DNA of 64,000 bases. Origin: Lunularia cruciata (lineage: Eukaryota > Streptophyta > Marchantiopsida > Lunulariales > Lunulariaceae). A model generated the notes under the pieces. It saw only the letters and a program-made list of their open reading frames with translations. It was not told the DNA's origin and did no database searches. A program made the translations under genes and the position numbers. The stretch is from the NCBI GenBank assembly GCA_948567375.1, contig OX419757.1:75702001-75766000 (forward strand). The letters run 5' to 3'. Of this stretch, positions 1 through 12,988 are shown one piece after another; position 1 is the stretch's first letter; each line of letters starts with the position of its first letter.

Positions 1-2995
1 CATGTATGGAAAGAGTGGTCCAATTGTGCTTGATATTGCTATCTTGCACAACCAAGTTGAGCATGAACCTCTAGAGGTTGAAGAGTCTTCCTTCCTTTGG
101 TTTAGTCACTAGGTTGCCCAAACTTATTTTGATTGATACTTCTATTGTATGTGAAGTACATCAATTTGGCAAGTAGGCTAGACAACCCTTTAAGAGACAA
201 GGTAGATATGCTAGCAAACTCCTTGAATTGGTTCACATCAATGTACTAGTTCTGAACCAAGCTTAAGAATAAAGGCGACCGCGTAGGAAAGATGAAGGAT
301 GGGAAGACCCCATCAAGCCGTACAAGGGAGAGACAAAAAAAGTAACATGGGGCTAAGCCCCAATAGAGTCTGTATGAGAAATCTGCCCTACTAAGCTTAA
401 GTGGTTGTCATTTCTTTGTGTTTTTTAATTGATGACTACTTTTGCTACATTTAGGTCTACTTTCTGAAAAGCAAGATTTCCATAGAAGTCCTTTCAACAT
501 TTCATAATGTCCAAAGACTAGCAGACAAAAATTTTGGTTTCAATGTCCTTGAGTTAAGATCTGATGGAGGAAGAGAGTTCTTTTCTCTAGAATTTGACCA
601 ATACTTGAGAAATCAAGGTATCTTGAGAAAGAAGATGAGCGTCTATAGTCAACAAAAAAATGGAGTAGCAAAGCAAAAGAATAGTCATATAGTCAAGGTA
701 GCACATGCCATGCTTAATGAGAAGTACATGGCCAAGGTTTATTGGGATGAATTTGTTTCATGTGCAATGTATTAATGATTTGCACACAAATAGCTGCAAT
801 TCACTCACATACATCTTTTGAAGAATTTAATAGCAGTAAACCTAACTATTCCTTCCTCAAGGTCTTTGGTAGTATTTTTTATCAAAACATTCTTGATTAG
901 AGGAAGAAGTTAGATCCAAAGGCTAAGAAGTGCATTTTCCTTGGATATGTTGTAGATTCTTAAGGGTATAGATGGTATAGTCCCGCAATACATAAGTTCT
1001 ATGTTAGCAAGGATGTTATCTTTGGTGAGCTAGCCTCTTGGTTTTTGTTAGCTCCAACTATTTGGTGTTCTATACTACCTACTAAGAGCCCAAGGAGTAC
1101 TAGTTCTGCTGTTTTTTCCTCTATATCTATTGGGGTTACGTAGAGAGGTTGTTTAATCCATGCCCCAATTAGATAGTTCAAGAGATTGTGCCTCTATAAT
1201 TGTATCTCCTTTTGATGGAGTTGTTACCAATGAGGATGATAGACTCGTCCTCTAGTGCATGCTTGCCCCAACACATGATACTTGTATGCAAGATTTCATC
1301 TCAATGAATATGCCTACTACATCAGAATCAGTGCAAGGAGAGGTGACCAGTCAAGTTCTTGGTCCAAGACAATTCAAAGGGTGAAACACCATGTTAGATG
1401 ATTTTTGCATGAAGGTTTTCTCAGTACACATCATCATATACAACTACTATTTCACAAGAGCACAAACCAACCTTGGGAGAGGCTCTATAATAGGAAAAAT
1501 GAGTTGCTACCATGTAGATAGAACTTGATGCTCTCTACTACTTGGGAATTGGTAAATCTACCTTTTGATCATAAGGCTATCGGTTGTAGATGGTTCTTCC
1601 ATATCAAACATAATTCTAATGGTTCTATGAGTAAGTAAAAGGCATTTTGGGTGGCAAAATGTTATTCTTAGTAGTTTGGCATGGACTATGATATGAAATT
1701 TAGTCCCATTGCCAAGATGGTAACCATTTGATAGTGGTTGCAATTGAAATTAAACAAGGATGGCAATTATACCATATGGACTTCAAAATTTCATTTCTAA
1801 ATGGCAATCTTGAGGAAGAGGAGTTTTACATGGTGCAATTACCTGGTTTTGAGGATCCATAGTTTCCATCTCAAGTTTGCAGGTTTCAAAAAGTACTCTA
1901 TGGCTTGAAGCAAGCACCAAAGGCTTAGTATGCAAAGATTACTTCCTTCTTGGTAGCTTGTGGGTTTCTATTTCTCCTTTTGATCCCACCTTGTATGTTT
2001 TAAGGGAAGTGGATCAAGATTGGATAGTCACCATCTATGTAGATGATGTCATTATCACTTGTAGATGTGAGACTCTAGTGTCTCATCTTAAGGAGTACTT
2101 AAAAGCCTAGTTTGAGATGCAAGATCTGGGTGGCCTTAGATATTTCTTGGGTGTGGATTTTATTAAGGATGGACGAGATATGTGGCTTGTGCAGCGTTAG
2201 TATGCCACTGACATGCTAAAGAGATTTGGCCTATTGGAGTGTAAGCCTATGACTACATCTTTGGAGCAGAACCATCATTTTGGTATTGATGATAATGAGT
2301 TGCTTGCCGATACCCATGGATATAAGCAGATGGTTGATAGTCTCATGTATTTAACTATCACTTGACCTGACTTGAGTTATGCGGTTGGAGTTGTTAGCCA
2401 ATTCATGCAATCACCATGCAAATATCACTTTGAGGCTATCAAGGCATTTTCCAATATGTGAAGTTCACTTTGCAGTTTGCCCTTCACTACACATTTGGTG
2501 TATGATTAATGCTACATGGTTACTCTAATGCAGATTGGGCAGGGAGGGTCCTTGATAAGAGATCTACTTCAAGGTACACATTTGGACTTGGGATTGCTAT
2601 TGTGAGTTGGGCTCCTAAGAAGCAGCCAGCTTTAGCTCTATCCACCACCAAGGTAGAGTATTGTGGAGCCACCAATGCAACTTGTGAAGTTGTTTGGCTT
2701 TGGAGTTTGCTTTCTAATATTGGTGTGGATTGTTTATTCCCATTGTATTATATGTAGATAATATGAGTAACTTTAAGCTAGCTAGGAATCCTATGTTTCA
2801 TGCTAAGACTAAGCACATTGAGGTGCACTATCCCATTGTTAGCGAGAAGGTTTTGGCAGGGCAGATTGAGCTCAAGTTTATTGGCATAAGAGAGCCAATA
2901 GCTGATATTTTCACCAAGGATTTATCTAGATATAAGTTTGAGGCTTTTAGACTTTGCCTTGGTGTGCATGATATTGAGTTGAGCTTGAGGAGGAG
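1..2995 (+). pseudogene. Copia-0: decayed Copia-type pol (integrase, RT, RNase H)
   Basis: Remnant of a Ty1/Copia polyprotein read in broken pieces on the + strand; its 5' part lies off the left edge. Integrase-core and post-integrase similarity is visible around 440-1030 (for example KAKKCIFLGY near 920). The RT holds GLKQAPKA near 1905 and the catalytic YVDD near 2035 (IVTIYVDDVIITC). RNase H follows from 2509 (YSNADWAG, then LSTTKVEY) and continues to about 3028 with TKHIEVHYPIVSEK and IADIFTKDL, typical of the end of a Copia pol. Many stops and frame changes interrupt it, so it cannot encode a working polyprotein. The order integrase-RT-RNase H identifies Copia rather than Gypsy. It carries a 125-bp LINE tail insertion at 268-392. 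Confidence 0.85.
268..392 (-). mobile_element. 5'-truncated LINE tail (copy 1) inserted in Copia-0
   Basis: About 125 bp that, on the - strand, match the 3' end of the LINE at 35909-39380: the GGGGCTTAGCCCC palindrome, then CTTGATGGGGTCTTCCCATC, then CTACGCGGTCGCC. It is flanked by a 9-bp direct repeat AAGCTTAAG (259-267 and 393-401), which I read as the target-site duplication. It interrupts the integrase part of Copia-0, so it inserted after that element. The same tail recurs at 5757-5840, 27435-27488, 39230-39380 and 44481-44629. Confidence 0.7.
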
Positions 2996-3257
2996 TGTTG
3001 ATACTATTCCAAGCTTTGTAGTGACTTAATTAATGACTTAGTTCTCACTATACAGTTGTATTAGGGTTTAAGATACACATGTATACCATATATACATGCA
3101 AGGAATACACTCTCTCTATATATTCATTCTTTCTTACTTTCCTTGTGCACTCTCTCTCATGGCCTGCTATGAATGTCTTGGACTGTTGGTCCTTCCTTTG
3201 TGTTCTTTGACAAGTACTAGCTCATGCCCAAAGCCACAGGAGTAAACTAGTACTACA
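2996..3257 (+). repeat. Probable 3' LTR of Copia-0 (right end uncertain)
   Basis: A purine-rich tract (GCTTGAGGAGGAG) ends at 2995 and is followed directly by TGTTGATACT, the arrangement expected for a polypurine tract and the start of a 3' LTR. The stretch contains AT-rich and CTCTCTC-rich sequence like promoter and leader parts of other Copia LTRs. The matching 5' LTR is outside the window, so the right boundary is a guess. Confidence 0.45.
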
Positions 3258-3574
3258 CTATTTTTTGTAATTGAATCACTAATCAAAAGCATTGACTTTT
3301 TGGGATATTTCCTCTGCTTAGAATATCCATATTAATTGTAATTTTATAGAGTAAAATCTTAAGCAGTAAATTTGGATGTTGAGTATTTTTAATTGATACA
3401 GTTAAAATTATTTGAATATACACATAAGATTTTAAAATGTTGATGAAGTATCACAAGCTAATACTCCTGGCGTTTGGTGAACGCATGAGAGTTAATTACA
3501 TTTTATTCTTTACTCACCAGTTCTCGTTAGTCCTCCCTTTAGAGTTATGGTGAAGAGTGACTCGATTACTTGTG

Positions 3575-3585
3575 TATTTCTTCTC

Positions 3586-3659
<74 letters not shown>

Positions 3660-3670
3660 GAGAAGAAATA
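3575..3670. repeat. (TA)n microsatellite inside a perfect palindrome
   Basis: About 35 TA units lie between the inverted arms TATTTCTTCTCTACTA (left) and TAGTAGAGAAGAAATA (right). The whole 96-bp block is self-complementary and could extrude as a cruciform. Open frames through it are artefacts giving alternating Tyr-Ile. Confidence 0.9.
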
Positions 3671-5394
3671 TGAACGGGACTTATGTCCCTCGAGACCATT
3701 CTTTGGGTGAACTTTGGTGTCTCCACTCTCATGATTCATTTCGGTAAGATAAGAGGCCTGAATAAATCTATTGACGAGGTTTAGGTTATCCCGTTCCTTA
3801 TCATCGAAACTTGTTGGTATTATAGAGGCACTCTATTTCTTAGAGAAGCATCTAACTTCATAGTATATAACTATTTTATATTATTTACTTGTGGTATAAT
3901 CTTAAGTAAAAAGTTTTCTGCAAGAGTACTATTGGAAGACCTCCTTTTATGACATTAAAGTCTACCTTTCACTTGCCAGTCGTATATAGAATCCAATGTC
4001 TTGCTTGGTTGTAAGATCTATCGTGCAAATATGTCCCTGGAGAATTCACTTGAAGGTATTCACCTGAATTCACGGATTGTTTTTTGATGGTGGTTCACGT
4101 AACAATCCGGAATTGCTCACTAATTCCTTTAGTCATGGTGCTCCTGGACAATCACCACTAAGTTCAGCGAGCATCACTGTATGGTGATTGTCCAAGAGGA
4201 CCTTACTAACCAATTAAGAATCTCAAAGCAAATTACTAGACGCATGTCTAGTACCTTAGCGTCATTGTTTGTGGGTGTCTAGGTTCTGCTATCTTTACAT
4301 GACTGTCAATTCCTCACGTTTATGGTGCTTAATGCTACTATGTATAATCATCCTCAAAAGCGTTCCACGACGGGGAATGGATCTACGCGAGTCGGAGGTT
4401 CACATAAAATTTCGGATACGTTGCTGACATGATGCAAGCCCGAAAGGATTTCCACGGGGACATGTTCAGTCATAAAGCTTGAGCATGTTAGCTCTTTCTG
4501 CCACTGGAAAAGGTTCTTTTATGGTTTCTGGTCCCTCCCGTATAATATCCATTTCTAAGTTGAAAGTCTTCTTCATTGTTAAGGGCCTCTCGTCACTAAT
4601 AGAGCTTCCGTCCAGTTTTGTATAGAACGCTATGTCTTCTGTCAGCTTTGACGGTGTTTTCATATACATTTTAAAACCCAATATAATGAAAGATAATATA
4701 TGGAACAGGGTTTTGTGTATTTTAAATATCTGTCAAATAGTGCTGTTCTTTGGGGATATCGATCATATATTGTGGTTTGCTTATCAAATGAAATCATTTG
4801 AGAGAACCAGAGAGCTCTTTAAAGTCTATAGAAGATATTCAATGAAAAAGTAACCACATCATTTAGTTTTGGAAATCCTCCTCATTGTCCTTAAACTAAC
4901 TCTCTCGTGAATACCTATCGGTAAGTTTGAACATTACACATTGTCCTTAAGCTTACTCTCTCGTGAATAGCTATTAGTAAGTTTGAACATTACGGGAGAA
5001 CTGGATAACATATCAAATAGAAACACTAGTGGGTTGCGTCCGTAGCCAGTTTGGGTAGTTGGGTCCCGGTGGAAGGATTCAGTACCTTTGCTCCCGAAAA
5101 TCTACCCACTAGATAAGGAAAGCAAGACCAAAATAGACCTTTTGCAAATCTTATTACTTCTTCAGCACAGTCTCCACACGCTTGCTCGCAGAGGAGTATC
5201 TTTTGGCACTGTCACGAAATCAGAGCACTATAATCGTGACCTCCATGTGTCAGGATATAATGCGGACAAACGTCTACCTGCCTTTCGCGAGAACTTATCA
5301 TAATAGACCTGCCTTTTGAGAGAGCTTATCATATTAGACCTGCCTCTCGCGAGAGCTTAACGTGAGGGTATCATTTTCACTGTCTACTAGCGAG
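3671..5394. other. Non-coding stretch with small repeats
   Basis: No gene recognised. It holds a 12-bp inverted repeat (GGACAATCACCA 4146-4157, complement 4182-4193), a two-copy tandem repeat of 56 bp (4883-4994, unit beginning CATTGTCCTTAA), and about three copies of a 33-34-bp unit at 5273-5355 (unit containing AGACCTGCCT and GAGAGCTTA). Short open frames here have no recognisable domains. Confidence 0.6.
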
Positions 5395-5840
5395 CGAGTT
5401 TTCACTTTCATATTCATACTTTATAGCATATTTTAGATAATGCGTGACTAGTGTTCACAAGAGAGCATTGGCGGGTGTCATCCATAATAGAACAATCTCT
5501 TTAGATGACTGTTTCTTCAGATACTCTAGTAGATTGTAGACTTTTCTACTTGCATAGCTCGGTTATCTTAGGGGCGGTGGAGCAGATTTCTCCATCTCCA
5601 TACTATTGGCCTAGTCCCCGTTCTATCTCCTTTGATGCGTCTTCCCATCCTTCTTGTGTTCTATGGGCAGTGGAGCAAATATCTCATCTCGATACTATTG
5701 GCCTAGCCCCGTTCTACTCTTTTGTCTCTCCTTTGATAGGTCTTCCCTTCCTTCTTGTGTGGGGCTTAGCCCCATTTTACCTTTTACGGCTTGATGGGGT
5801 CTTCCCATCCTTCAGTTTTTCTACGCGGTCGTCCTTCTGC
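5395..5840 (+). mobile_element. 5'-truncated LINE fragment (copy 2)
   Basis: Parallels the last ~350 bp of the LINE at 35909-39380. Both contain CATACTTTATAGCATATTTTAG (here as two matching blocks near 5420), then GATTGTAGACTT-like sequence, CTCGGTTATCTTAGGGGCGG and GCAGATTTCT, ending with the GGGGCTTAGCCCC, CTTGATGGGGTCTTCCCATC and CTACGCGGTCGTCC tail. The segment containing ATACTATTGGCCTAG is repeated about twice (5595-5735), so the tail was internally duplicated. The 144-codon open frame here is an artefact of the 3' UTR. Confidence 0.65.
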
Positions 5841-7702
5841 CTTCTTGTGTTCTATGAGGTCCGCTTTTCTCTTCGCACCAAATTACTTTTCACCAAATTT
5901 CCTGGCATACAGTACTCAGCTGCAGTGCTTCTGCTCTAAAATGATGTGTCGTCATGTGGAGGTACACCTCCGATAAGTTTGGCAACCCTGGGAACAGGAT
6001 ACTGATCATAAGCCTCAAATATCGATACTGGAGAATCAGTTTCTTTTACAAAATTGAGCGGACTCTCAGTACGCTGTATCACCGCTCGTCCTGTTTGAAG
6101 TTAGTCCAAAGAATTGTAACTATGAACCTATGATAGAGTCGCAGAAGCGGCAGCAGGTGTGCATTGTAGTTTTATTTGAATTTCTGTGCGGAAAATGCAA
6201 TTCTCCATCCCTGGACTTCAACCGAGACGCAGAACTTACTTTTGCACGAAATTCGTTCAGTTTCCAAAGGCGAATTCATTCATTCAGAAATATGGACTTA
6301 GGGTTGTCTTTGATTTAATCCGTAAACCGTACTTATATACTGACAGTCAAAACCAATCGTGAAATAGAAAAAGACCAACTGTTGAGGGAACATTTTTCTA
6401 GACAGTGACATAAGAGGCCAGATTCTTCGAGGAATTCTGCGCACGTGCTTCGACGAGGGAGGATCCACAATCATTGTGACTTAACTCACTCCGGCGCAGT
6501 TGATAGAAAGTAAATTCGCTACTGATTCAGCAGGCAACTTTGTTGTACCTTTGATGCCCCATTGTCCAGCATAAGCTGGACATAGACATCGCGGGTGCAA
6601 AATAGGTAATTGTAAGGAGAAGATAAAAAGTAGTTCAAACATGCCTTGACCCAATAGTTTACAAGGAGATAAAGTTTTCGCATGACGGTGCGCACTAGCA
6701 ATTTTCCGAGTGACTATGAGAAACTGATCTGTGACACGAACTCAACGCTTAATCTCAGGCAATAACATTTCAATTTCTAGACTACAAAAAAATTTGATCA
6801 AATGAATACCATCAGATCCAGAAGTATTCCAGATCAGGATCCCGATTCCAGATGTCTTTGCTAAGGAGAGATGACATTTGACAAATAAATAGAGATCTGG
6901 CGCTTGAGATCAGAACATCAGTTCTAACGCACGCACCACACACAATTGATTGCTAGAGACGGCCTGCTGAGAGCAGCAGCGAGGTTTGAGGCTCCAAGTA
7001 AAGAGCTAGGTTCAGAGGACAGGAGGTCGTGGAAGAAGGAAGCGAGAATCGGCATGTAAATGCCAAGCTCTTCCGCTCTTCATATCCTCAAAGTGGCTGC
7101 CAGGGTAGATGTCCAGTCCTCATGTCCATGTGATCATGAAGCTCAAATCTCATCGATACCATTCAGCTAGATTTCTTGTAGTGAAAACTTTAAGACAATG
7201 CCAATCACAATCCCACATTTGTACAACATAGAGGATGAAAGCCGTTGAACTTTAATTCTCTAACTGCTGTACGATTTGAGAATCTGTGTGATCTCTAGTG
7301 AAAACCGCTGATCTGATGAATGAAGTTCAGCTGATTTGAACTTTAAGCAGTACAACTTACAAGACTTACAGAATTTTTGCTTAGGAGGTGGAGTACTTTG
7401 TACGTGCACTATATAGTCTATCTAGAATCCAAACTCTCATGGTCTTATATTGCGATGTCTAGCAATGTCTCAGGCTAGAATTTGAATCAGATTTGAGCCA
7501 TTTGGAGTAGGCGAGGTAACAAGAATGAAGACAGATAACAATGTATTTTCCTCTACTCCAGCTCGATCTTCGAATGGATAGGATTCTGAAACTTCTACCA
7601 GAGAAAAACTGCAAACTGGATTCAGTGATGTGCACGAGCTGAAATTGTCGAATAAAACAATTTGTATCTGGACAAGAGGGGAAGGATCAAATTACGCCGT
7701 AA
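5841..7702. other. Non-coding region upstream of the lipoxygenase relic
   Basis: No coding similarity seen on either strand. It presumably includes the old promoter and leader of the lipoxygenase relic that starts at 7703, but I could not pick out a convincing promoter element. Confidence 0.4.
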
Positions 7703-10700
7703 ATGGATATACAAAGCATGAGCAGAATACATGGTGTGTTTGCATTTTCAACAAGCGCTTCAGCGTCTTCGACATCACGCCACAGCCAGTGTAATGGTAG
7801 AAAGATCTGCAGCTCAAAAAATTCAGCTGCAGTTGTCAGTACAATGGAGTTGGATGTGGATTTCTCTTCTTCGTATGCGAACTCAGTTAAGGATGTAGCC
7901 ATGGTTGCGATCACCGGCGGACGCAGAAGCAAATCTTGCTTGAAGGTTCACGCGGATGGAATTGCCGACAAGGACATCTCAATCCAAACTCTTCCAAAAA
8001 TTGCTCCAGGAGTTTCTAATCAGGAGATTCTAACATTGATCATGACCGCTGAACTGCGGCTTTCACGTACCATCGGCCTCAAAGAAGCGAAACCAGAGAT
8101 CCCACTTTTTGACTTCAAGAAGAACATATGGTTCACACTCATCAGTACCGAACTTGACGGTACGTTGTCTTTCTTGAGGTCATTGAACAATCTCCGAGGG
8201 ACAATTTCTGAACAATGAACAGAGCAGACAAGGGGCAATTGTTACAATGCTCGATATCTATTTGTCAAACATACGGTCTAAAATCAAGTTTGTGCTTTTT
8301 AAGGTAGTGTCCTCCTCATAAGTTCGAGTTAGTCTGGGACCGAAGGGAATTGGGGACCCGTGTCATTTGCTGGACTCCAGACTCTGCTTCTATTTTCTCT
8401 CTTACGAGAATCTGATGCAAGTTTTCTACCTGTTGTCAAACATCCAACCAGGATACAGTTATCCTGAGGATGAACGGTGGCGGATCGGGGAATCTGAGAC
8501 AGGTAATTTATCTGTGATGTTTTGCGTGAAGCAGAGCAGGGGAGACGAGTTTTACGATATCGCTTTCCTTGTACCCAGTGATTTTGGAGAGCCTGGGGCG
8601 CTTATCGTAGAGAGTTAGAACCTTGAGGAATTTACCTCGAATCTGAAGGTCAACTCTGCTGATTCTTTCGAAACATATGAATTCGCGTGCAACTCGTGGG
8701 TAAATCACAAGCATGATACAATGACAACTACAAATACCTTGAGTTCAACACGGAGTTCACACACTACTTCGGCAACGAATGGTACAATATCGATCGAATC
8801 TTCTTCACAAACAAGGTGAAACATCGCCAGTCAAAACTTTGGATTCCTACTAGCTTATGACAATAATGTAAATCTAGAGCGCACACGATCTCCTAGCTTA
8901 GGAGATTGTGTTTGCAGCATGTTTTCTGAAAGCTATAGCTGTAGAAGCACATGCTGAAATATCTTTTTCGTAACGATCCGCAAAGTTTCACAAAGAACTT
9001 TCGCTTCTCTTACAATGTACGAATCACTTCCACTCTGATGCTTGAACATTCTCCAGGTTTACCTTCCAAATGAGTTTTAAAGAAAAAGGGTACCGCTCCA
9101 GGCCTCCAGAAGCTGAGGACTCTTGAGATGGCGGTTCTGCGTGGGAATGGTACAGAGGTGCGAGAACCTTGGGATCGTATATATGACTACGACGTCTACA
9201 GTGATCTGGGGAAACCTGAAGATCGATCCATCTTCGGTGGATCAGGCAATCTTCCTATCCTCGTCGATGCAGAACCGGAAGAAAAGTTGACAAAGGTAAT
9301 AGATTTTTCACGTGGAGGTGAATATAACACTGTATACAGTAGTTTATTATCATTTGAATTTCGTTCAGCAAAGTAGTTACTGTCTCCAAGTGCTCCCATG
9401 TTATGGGGTTGCTATCGTTATGGGTGCAGCTACTGGAGTGTGGAGGACAAAACCTACGTTCCTTGTGACGAAGATTTCAGGAGAGTTAAGGAGAGCTCAT
9501 TTCAAACTGACGCTCTGAATGGCGTCAAGAAGACTCTCCTGCCGATCTTCGCAGCGAAGTTCGATGAGACTCCGGATGATTTCAACACATTCCAGGAGAT
9601 ATACAATATATATCAGAACCTATATCAGAGATTTGCACACAATCCAGCTCTCCAACCGACTGCTGAAGAGAAAAAAGCGCTTCAAACTTTCCTTGAAGAC
9701 AACCTATTCAAACTTCACGGTTTCGATATAAAGGATGGTGTGGGAAGTATCAAATATCCCGCTCCCCAGGTTATTGAAAGTAAGTGTTCACAGACTCCAG
9801 GGACTAGACTTACTTCACTGCCCTTTACTACACTCTGTATATTGGCAAATTGTTCATGAGTCTAGTTAGCAATCTAGCAATTTAACCTTCTCGACGATAT
9901 ATCTACAGGTGATGGATGGATGATGAGAAGTTTGGACGTCAGACGTTAGCGGGTATGAATCCAGCTGTTATAAGTCGAGTAAAGGTGATATTCACAGAAC
10001 AAACTCACATCTTTCAGCTTTTGTGCTATATACATCCAACACTATTTTGCTCCTTCGAAAGCTATTTAAACGTGAACTGCATATCAAGTGTCCAACAGAG
10101 TGTGGGATAACTCGAATTTATTTGATCTCTTGCGGTCCTTCTGTTCTGTCTTATTTTTCTATCCACAGGTGTTTCCGCCCACCAGTACCCTTCCAGAGGA
10201 TATATACGGTCCAGCGATTGGTTTGACTATTCAGGACATTGAACCATATCTCTGGTCGAAGGGCAAGAAATTGACTGTAACAGAGGTACGATCAATGACT
10301 AGTAAAGTTAAGGTTGTAACGCTGAGTATTCATATATGATGAATGTATATCATCATAGCACTCGTTTTGCTTTTGCTTGATGTCTGTGTGTCCTAAAGTC
10401 TGTTTTGAAGCACTCATCTGAGAGGATGGAACTGACTCTGGTGATCAGGCTATTGCTGCAAAAAGACTCTTCACAGTCGACCACCATGATGTATACCTTC
10501 TTTACGTCAACAAGATCAACTCGCTGACCGACACAGCAAGACAAATCTACGCACCGCGTGCCCTTTTCTTCTTGACAGATGACCAGACGATGAAACCAAT
10601 TGCCATTGAGCTCTCCCTGCCTCCACCTCAAAATGGGGAATACAAGAATTCCAGCAAAGTTTTCACTCCACCCCTGGGTGGCAATCAGCACGACTTCTTT

Positions 10701-11300
10701 AGGTGGGAGCTAACTAAGGTTCACTTTAGCTCAGTGGATATGAGCTACCACGGAATCATCTCTAATTGGTATGTATCTCCGAATATATTTAGCTACAGAC
10801 GGGATCTTCATTAGTTTAAAAATCTGATGGACTTCCACTCACTCTTTGGTTTATGATTGTGAATTTTGCGCATAAAAAGATAACGCGGATAGGAATGTTG
10901 ACAGTCTAGTTAGGTGACATGTGACTATGAATCAAGTTGAATGGTTGCATTTTTAAAATTTTGTAATGCTATCACTATCGAGTAATCTGGAAAAGGTTAC
11001 CGCATCAATGTTCCAGGTTGAGATCTCATGCAGTTATGGAGCCATTCATCATAGCTAGTCAGAGACAACTGAGTGCCATGCACCCTGTGTCCGCAATTCT
11101 GGATCCATCCTGCGTGAATACTATGCGCATCAACGCCAATGCGCGCAATACGCTTATTGTGGCTGGCGGATCTATTTAGAGAAATTTTACTCCAGGAATA
11201 TATGCCCTTGAATTGAGGAAGATATGCCCTTGAATTGAGCGCGATATTCTATGCTATGACAAATTTTGGCGATTCGATAAGGTTCCCCTGCCAAATGATC
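7703..11300 (+). pseudogene. Plastid-type lipoxygenase pseudogene
   Basis: Relic of a plant 13-LOX-like enzyme (dioxygenation of polyunsaturated fatty acids, oxylipin pathway). Proposed exons: 7703-8160 (Ser-rich N-terminus like a transit peptide, then start of PLAT: STELD), 8452-8815 (PLAT: DFGEPGA, CNSWV, DRIFFTNK), 9057-9295 (LRGNGTEVREPWDRIYDYD), ~9377-9780, ~9911-9984 (TLAGMNPAV), 10169-10285 (FPPTSTLPEDIYG), 10449-10768 (RALFFLTDD, AIELSLPPP), 11017-11179 ([12 protein letters not shown]-like [14 protein letters not shown]). Donor and acceptor sites fit GT-AG and most junctions keep frame. Breaks: TAG at 8617-8619, a frameshift near 8715, TAG at 11177-11179, then frameshifted remnants to about 11315 (LPNDLI) with a duplicated 18-bp unit. 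The C-terminal third with the other iron ligands is missing. The first iron-ligand His of the HWLxxH-type motif is Asn (codon 10764-10766). Confidence 0.85.
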
Positions 11301-11315
11301 TGATTGACAGGTATA

Positions 11316-12980
11316 GAAACCAGAGATCTCTTAATTTGGTCCAACACAGGATTTGATCGCAAGCGAGGTAGCTCTAAAGCGAAATAGTCTCGCGAGAGGT
11401 TAAACGGGAGATCGAGTCTGGCTAGTCCGGGGCAGGGCTCGCATCCCTGTTTCTTGACACGAGTCTGGTATCGATCTCGGTTCACCTGAATTTGGATCCT
11501 GATTATCCAGGTGACCAATTGAGGCCGAATGACAGTCTCATGACCTTGTAAAATGTACTTTCCTATTCTGAAGATCTGCTTTAAATGAGTAATGACGGCT
11601 ATGACTACGGTAGTAATCATGGTTTTGCTTTATGTTAAGGATGTTCACACCTTGTCATGAAATTTCAGTGCAGTGCTCGACTTCTTTCTTTCAACTTCGC
11701 TTATTTGTTTTCCCACGTCTGTGGTACTGCGCGGACATGAACCTCTATTCCTTCTTCCCCTTATCCTGTATTTGAAACTTACTGTTTCTGTTCAGTGAAA
11801 AGAAACATATCGCAGATGGCGAGTTGAAATTACAGCTGAGCCCCTTATTAGATCCTGCTCTTGCTGACTCGCTGCTATATGTCTTTCATACTATGATCAG
11901 GTAAGTTGGAGTCGAGTCAGATTTCTCTAGAGTTTCGATGCGACAGTCGATTGATGAAGTCCGCGATCCTTGAACAAATCTGTAAACTTTAGAGATCGTT
12001 GTTACTTCTTAGGTATAGGCATTGGTAACAATTACCGAATGCAAAGCGGATTCTCCTGGCGCCTGTAGCTACCGGGAGCTAGAAGACTACCGCTCTGAAC
12101 CGTTGGCCTGTCAATCAATCATGTACAGGGAATGTCTACTTCTGGATCTTGCAATTGACAAGTTTGCACGTTCAACTTAACGGTCTGACGGGGACTGCAT
12201 CCAACCAGGAGATTCTCAGGTCGAGAATTTGTCTTATCCACACTTTATTACGATCAGAAAATGTTATCATATTTAATTCTCACGGCAATTTCTAGTGTCA
12301 AGTTCCTCCAAACTCACGACCTTTTCACTGCGGACCAACACCTCTTGCAGACAGCTACAGTAGCTGGTTGAAGGTGGGGGTGATTCAGAGACAATTCGGC
12401 CTCGTACTCGATCCTACAACTGCTGCTTTACTTTGCTGGCCCCATCGTATACTGGAACCACATTAAAGAATCATGCAAGCGCAGACTGACCCCTTCCATG
12501 CATGTCTTCTCATCAACGCATCTTTGGCTTCCCACAGATTGTAGTATTATGTGATGAACTCCGTTCAGCAAACATTTGAATAGCTAGATTGTCGTCTGCG
12601 TAACGAGAATAGGACATCCATCCCTCGGAGAACTCAAGGTGCATAGTCCTGTATGGTGCTGAATTCCGTCATCTAAATGAACACCGCTCTAGAACATCGA
12701 TCAAAGTTCTTTAGTCAGGAAATTATCCTGGGCGCCCCACGTATTAAACATATGAACCGCATCGTCCAGGGGTTTCATTCCCCCGCATGTTGGAAACTTT
12801 GCACCTTCTGAGTGGGATACATCCGACCGGGATATCACCAAGGTAAATACATTCGGGGTCCAACTTTGATTCAATTCATTTGATTCTCGTCAGATATGGG
12901 CTATGAATTGCTGTATTCACGTCTTTACAAGAATATATGTACGCAATTCTCAAGACACAGACAAATAACATCAAGATAAC
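11316..12980. other. Intergenic or decayed sequence; one exon-like stretch
   Basis: No clear gene. An open stretch at 11794-11899 reads KKHIADGELKLQLSPLLDPA and onwards, and ends at a GTAAGT donor. It could be a leftover exon of the hydrolase-NBS-LRR gene or of another gene, but I do not recognise the family. The antisense open frame at 11249-11620 shows no domain. Confidence 0.3.
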
Positions 12981-12988
12981 ACCAAGAT

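Noticed and set aside
3514-3732. 72-codon - strand frame full of alternating Tyr-Ile
   Set aside because: It is the translation of the (TA)n palindrome and carries no other coding signal.
5505-5939. 144-codon + strand frame
   Set aside because: It lies in the 3' tail of a truncated LINE, with internal repeats and no known domain.
11249-11620. 123-codon - strand frame
   Set aside because: It lies antisense to lipoxygenase remnants and shows no recognisable motif.
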